Positions 62,342-64,000 of a stretch of DNA of 64,000 nucleotides are shown piece after piece. How positions within the stretch are numbered: position 1 is the first letter of the stretch; each line of letters begins with the position of its first letter. Below the pieces are notes generated by a model that had not been told where the DNA came from, made no database searches, and was given only the letters and a program-made list of their open reading frames with translations. The DNA lies in NCBI RefSeq assembly GCF_964028195.1, contig NZ_OZ034750.1, positions 1,116,001 through 1,180,000 on the forward strand, in the 5' to 3' direction. The stretch is from Wolbachia endosymbiont (group A) of Pogonocherus hispidulus. GTDB lineage: Bacteria; Pseudomonadota; Alphaproteobacteria; Rickettsiales; Anaplasmataceae. Both the position numbers and the translations under genes were made by a program.

Positions 62342-62468
62342 TGTGGAATTGCTTTTAGCTCATGGTGCATCCTATGACTACTGAAATTTTGCATTTAATT
62401 TATAGCTCAGCCTCTGTCAGGCCATAGGATGACAGAAGTGGGCTTTAATAGCTGTAGTACTATAGCTG

Positions 62469-62888
62469 TTATACGCCAAAAGTAAGTATTAGATATAACA
62501 AATAGAAGAAATTAGATAGAATGATTAAAGGGGCAAGGATATAAAGGTTTAACTTGAAATAACCTGATAAAATTTGAATCACACTTCCAAGTGCTGGCAC
62601 CCACGAAAGTAATAAAGTTGCAAAAATTAGCAAATTTTTTGTAACTTTTGGCGTTGTATATTCGTTTTCTAATTTGTGATATGATTTTCGTATAGAGATT
62701 GTTATTCTACCTAAATACCAGTTAACTATTCCACCAAGGCTTGATCCTAGTACTCCAAAAAATAACATAAGTAGTGGAGTGTAATACGACCTGAAATAAA
62801 GCATGGTATTGAACACAAAACCTTGGTGTATAGGCAAGATTAACGATGATAATAGGCTGTCTTTAAACAGCAGAAAGTAATCTTCCAT
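62469..62888 (-). CDS. DedA/YqaA-family membrane protein
   Basis: The 139-residue protein has about four hydrophobic segments. LLMLFFGVLGSSLGGIVNWYLGR and FATLLLSWVPALGSVIQILSGYF match the SNARE-associated/VTT domain found in DedA proteins and the shorter YqaA form. Such proteins are thought to be lipid scramblases or transporters; the role here is inferred. It starts 6 bp after cysS stops. Confidence 0.78.
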   Translation of the reverse strand: MEDYFLLFKDSLLSSLILPIHQGFVFNTMLYFRSYYTPLLMLFFGVLGSSLGGIVNWYLGRITISIRKSYHKLENEYTTPKVTKNLLIFATLLLSWVPALGSVIQILSGYFKLNLYILAPLIILSNFFYLLYLILTFGV

Positions 62889-62894
62889 ATAAGT

Positions 62895-64000
62895 TTACCA
62901 AGTTGTTGTACCATCTTCATTGTCAGAAATTGTAATCCCCATTTGTTTCAACTGATCCCTTATTTTGTCTGCAGTATCGTAATTTTTATTTTTTTTTGCA
63001 ATTTTTCTTAAGTCTATCAACCTTTCTATTTCTTGATGATTTACATCCACAGCAAACCACTTTTCATAACTTGACTCAAGAAGACCAATAAATCTGGCAC
63101 TCTTAACAAAACTCTCAGTTAATTTAAGCTTTTCACTTTCATTACTCATTTTGTTGATTTTTGCAGCCATTTCATGTAATATAGCTAGAGCTTCAGGAAT
63201 GTTTAAGTCGTTTTTTAAAGCGTCTATAAAATCTTTAGAAATCTCTGCGTTACTTTCATCAATATTTGTTGTGTCTAAACCACGTAATAACCGATAAAAT
63301 TTGTTTAAGGTTTCCTGTGCATCAGAAATAACGTTTTCTGTCCAATCAAGTGGTTTTCTGTAGTGAGTTTTGAGCAGTGCATAGCGTATTACTTCACCCT
63401 TTATTCCACTATTAAGCAAATCCCTTACCTTGACTATATTAAATAAGGACTTGCTCATTTTCTCTTCATTTACTGTAAGAAAGCCGTTATGTATCCAATA
63501 TTTTGCAAACATTGATCCAGCAAATGCAGACTTACTCTGTGCAATTTCATTTTCATGATGAGGAAATTGTAAATCTATGCCGCCACCATGAATATCAAAA
63601 TCTTTGCCAAGATAAGCATATGACATTGCTGAGCATTCTATATGCCATCCGGGCCTGCCCTCTCCCCATGGGCTATTCCAATAACTTGAAAGTTTGTAGT
63701 CAATATCATTTGGAGGCTTCCACAGCACAAAATCTCCAGGGTGCTTTTTATTTTCATTAACTTCAACTCTGCTACCTGGAACCAATTCATCAGTTTTTTT
63801 TCCTGATAAAGCGCCATATTCATGGTAAGATTCTATATTAAAATACACGTGTTTGTCAGATTCGTAAGCGTGGCCTGATTGCAGTAAATGTTCAATTAAT
63901 TCTATAATATAATCTACGTTTTCCGTTGCTTTTGGCTCGTGTGTTGGCTCTTTACAATTTATGCTTCTCATATCTTCATGAAAAGCCTTGGTGTAATATG
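62895..64000 (-). CDS. cysS: cysteinyl-tRNA synthetase, C-terminal part
   Basis: Class I synthetase; 368 codons are visible and the start lies beyond the right edge (the frame stays open to 64000). Motifs are PGWHIECSAMSYAYLGKDFDIHGGG, HHENEIAQSKSAF (zinc ligands) and the KMSKSLFN loop. The C-terminal DALR-type domain runs to GITISDNEDGTTTW. A methionine at 63971 is internal. Confidence 0.95.
   Translation of the reverse strand, partial: YYTKAFHEDMRSINCKEPTHEPKATENVDYIIELIEHLLQSGHAYESDKHVYFNIESYHEYGALSGKKTDELVPGSRVEVNENKKHPGDFVLWKPPNDIDYKLSSYWNSPWGEGRPGWHIECSAMSYAYLGKDFDIHGGGIDLQFPHHENEIAQSKSAFAGSMFAKYWIHNGFLTVNEEKMSKSLFNIVKVRDLLNSGIKGEVIRYALLKTHYRKPLDWTENVISDAQETLNKFYRLLRGLDTTNIDESNAEISKDFIDALKNDLNIPEALAILHEMAAKINKMSNESEKLKLTESFVKSARFIGLLESSYEKWFAVDVNHQEIERLIDLRKIAKKNKNYDTADKIRDQLKQMGITISDNEDGTTTW

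Overview
The window looks like a chromosomal segment of Wolbachia (Alphaproteobacteria, Rickettsiales, Anaplasmataceae). The base composition is AT-rich. Housekeeping genes occur singly or in very short operons. There is an ankyrin-repeat gene, a malonyl-CoA decarboxylase, CckA and TrcR-type alphaproteobacterial regulators, a P44/WSP-like surface protein, many small palindromic repeats of the kind known from Wolbachia, and a heavy load of decayed insertion sequences (IS5/IS903-like, IS4, IS66, IS110, IS256), a group II intron and a phage-WO-like large serine recombinase. The sequence alone does not fix the strain.

Layout. 1-9.6 kb: tsaC (partial), miaA, recG, obg, eno and murC, with two unknown genes. 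9.6-16 kb: an RlpA-like lipoprotein, an ankyrin protein, a lone secretin, a beta-barrel surface protein and mtaB. 16-24.6 kb: a GIY-YIG protein, lepA, a coiled-coil unknown, malonyl-CoA decarboxylase and iscS, separated by long palindrome-rich spacers. 24.8-39.5 kb: two inverted copies of a repeat-palindrome-IS5 block enclose bioY-DUF1284, a nitroreductase, dapF, rpsU-sucCD, tRNA-Pro, rsmE, tRNA-Glu, hemF, cckA and parAB. 38.5-44.3 kb: a mobile-element graveyard in which one group II intron has lost its 5' part to an IS5 copy and is broken by a serine-recombinase segment, a 216-bp MITE-like element and an IS4 element. 44.4-58.3 kb: an iron-binding protein, pyrB, rho, trcR, ppiD, rpsP-ispB, grpE-trpS, a gamma-carbonic anhydrase-like gene and secG-pyrG-tadA. 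58.3-64 kb: an MFS transporter, IS110 and IS66 remnants, a DedA-like gene and cysS (partial).

Genes that work together: TsaC, MiaA and MtaB act on tRNA position 37; SucC/SucD form succinyl-CoA synthetase; ParA/ParB segregate the chromosome; PyrB and PyrG serve pyrimidine synthesis; DapF and MurC serve peptidoglycan precursor synthesis, with RlpA-like protein probably acting on the same polymer.

The most interesting signal is a dispersed non-coding repeat of about 470 bp with six copies (4.7, 16.8, 22.0, 26.1, 37.9 and 44.1 kb). Every copy starts with the same sigma-70-type promoter (TTGACA, exactly 17 bp, TATCAT). It is followed by hairpins whose pairing survives base changes between copies and, in the five full copies, by two similar tandem modules of about 140 bp. 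It looks like a repeat that makes a structured RNA. Other items to check are two in-frame palindromic insertions in murC, the nested insertions in the intron with clear target-site duplications, a serine-recombinase segment bounded by perfect 22-bp inverted repeats, and inverted duplications that could flip 4.8-kb and 11.3-kb blocks.
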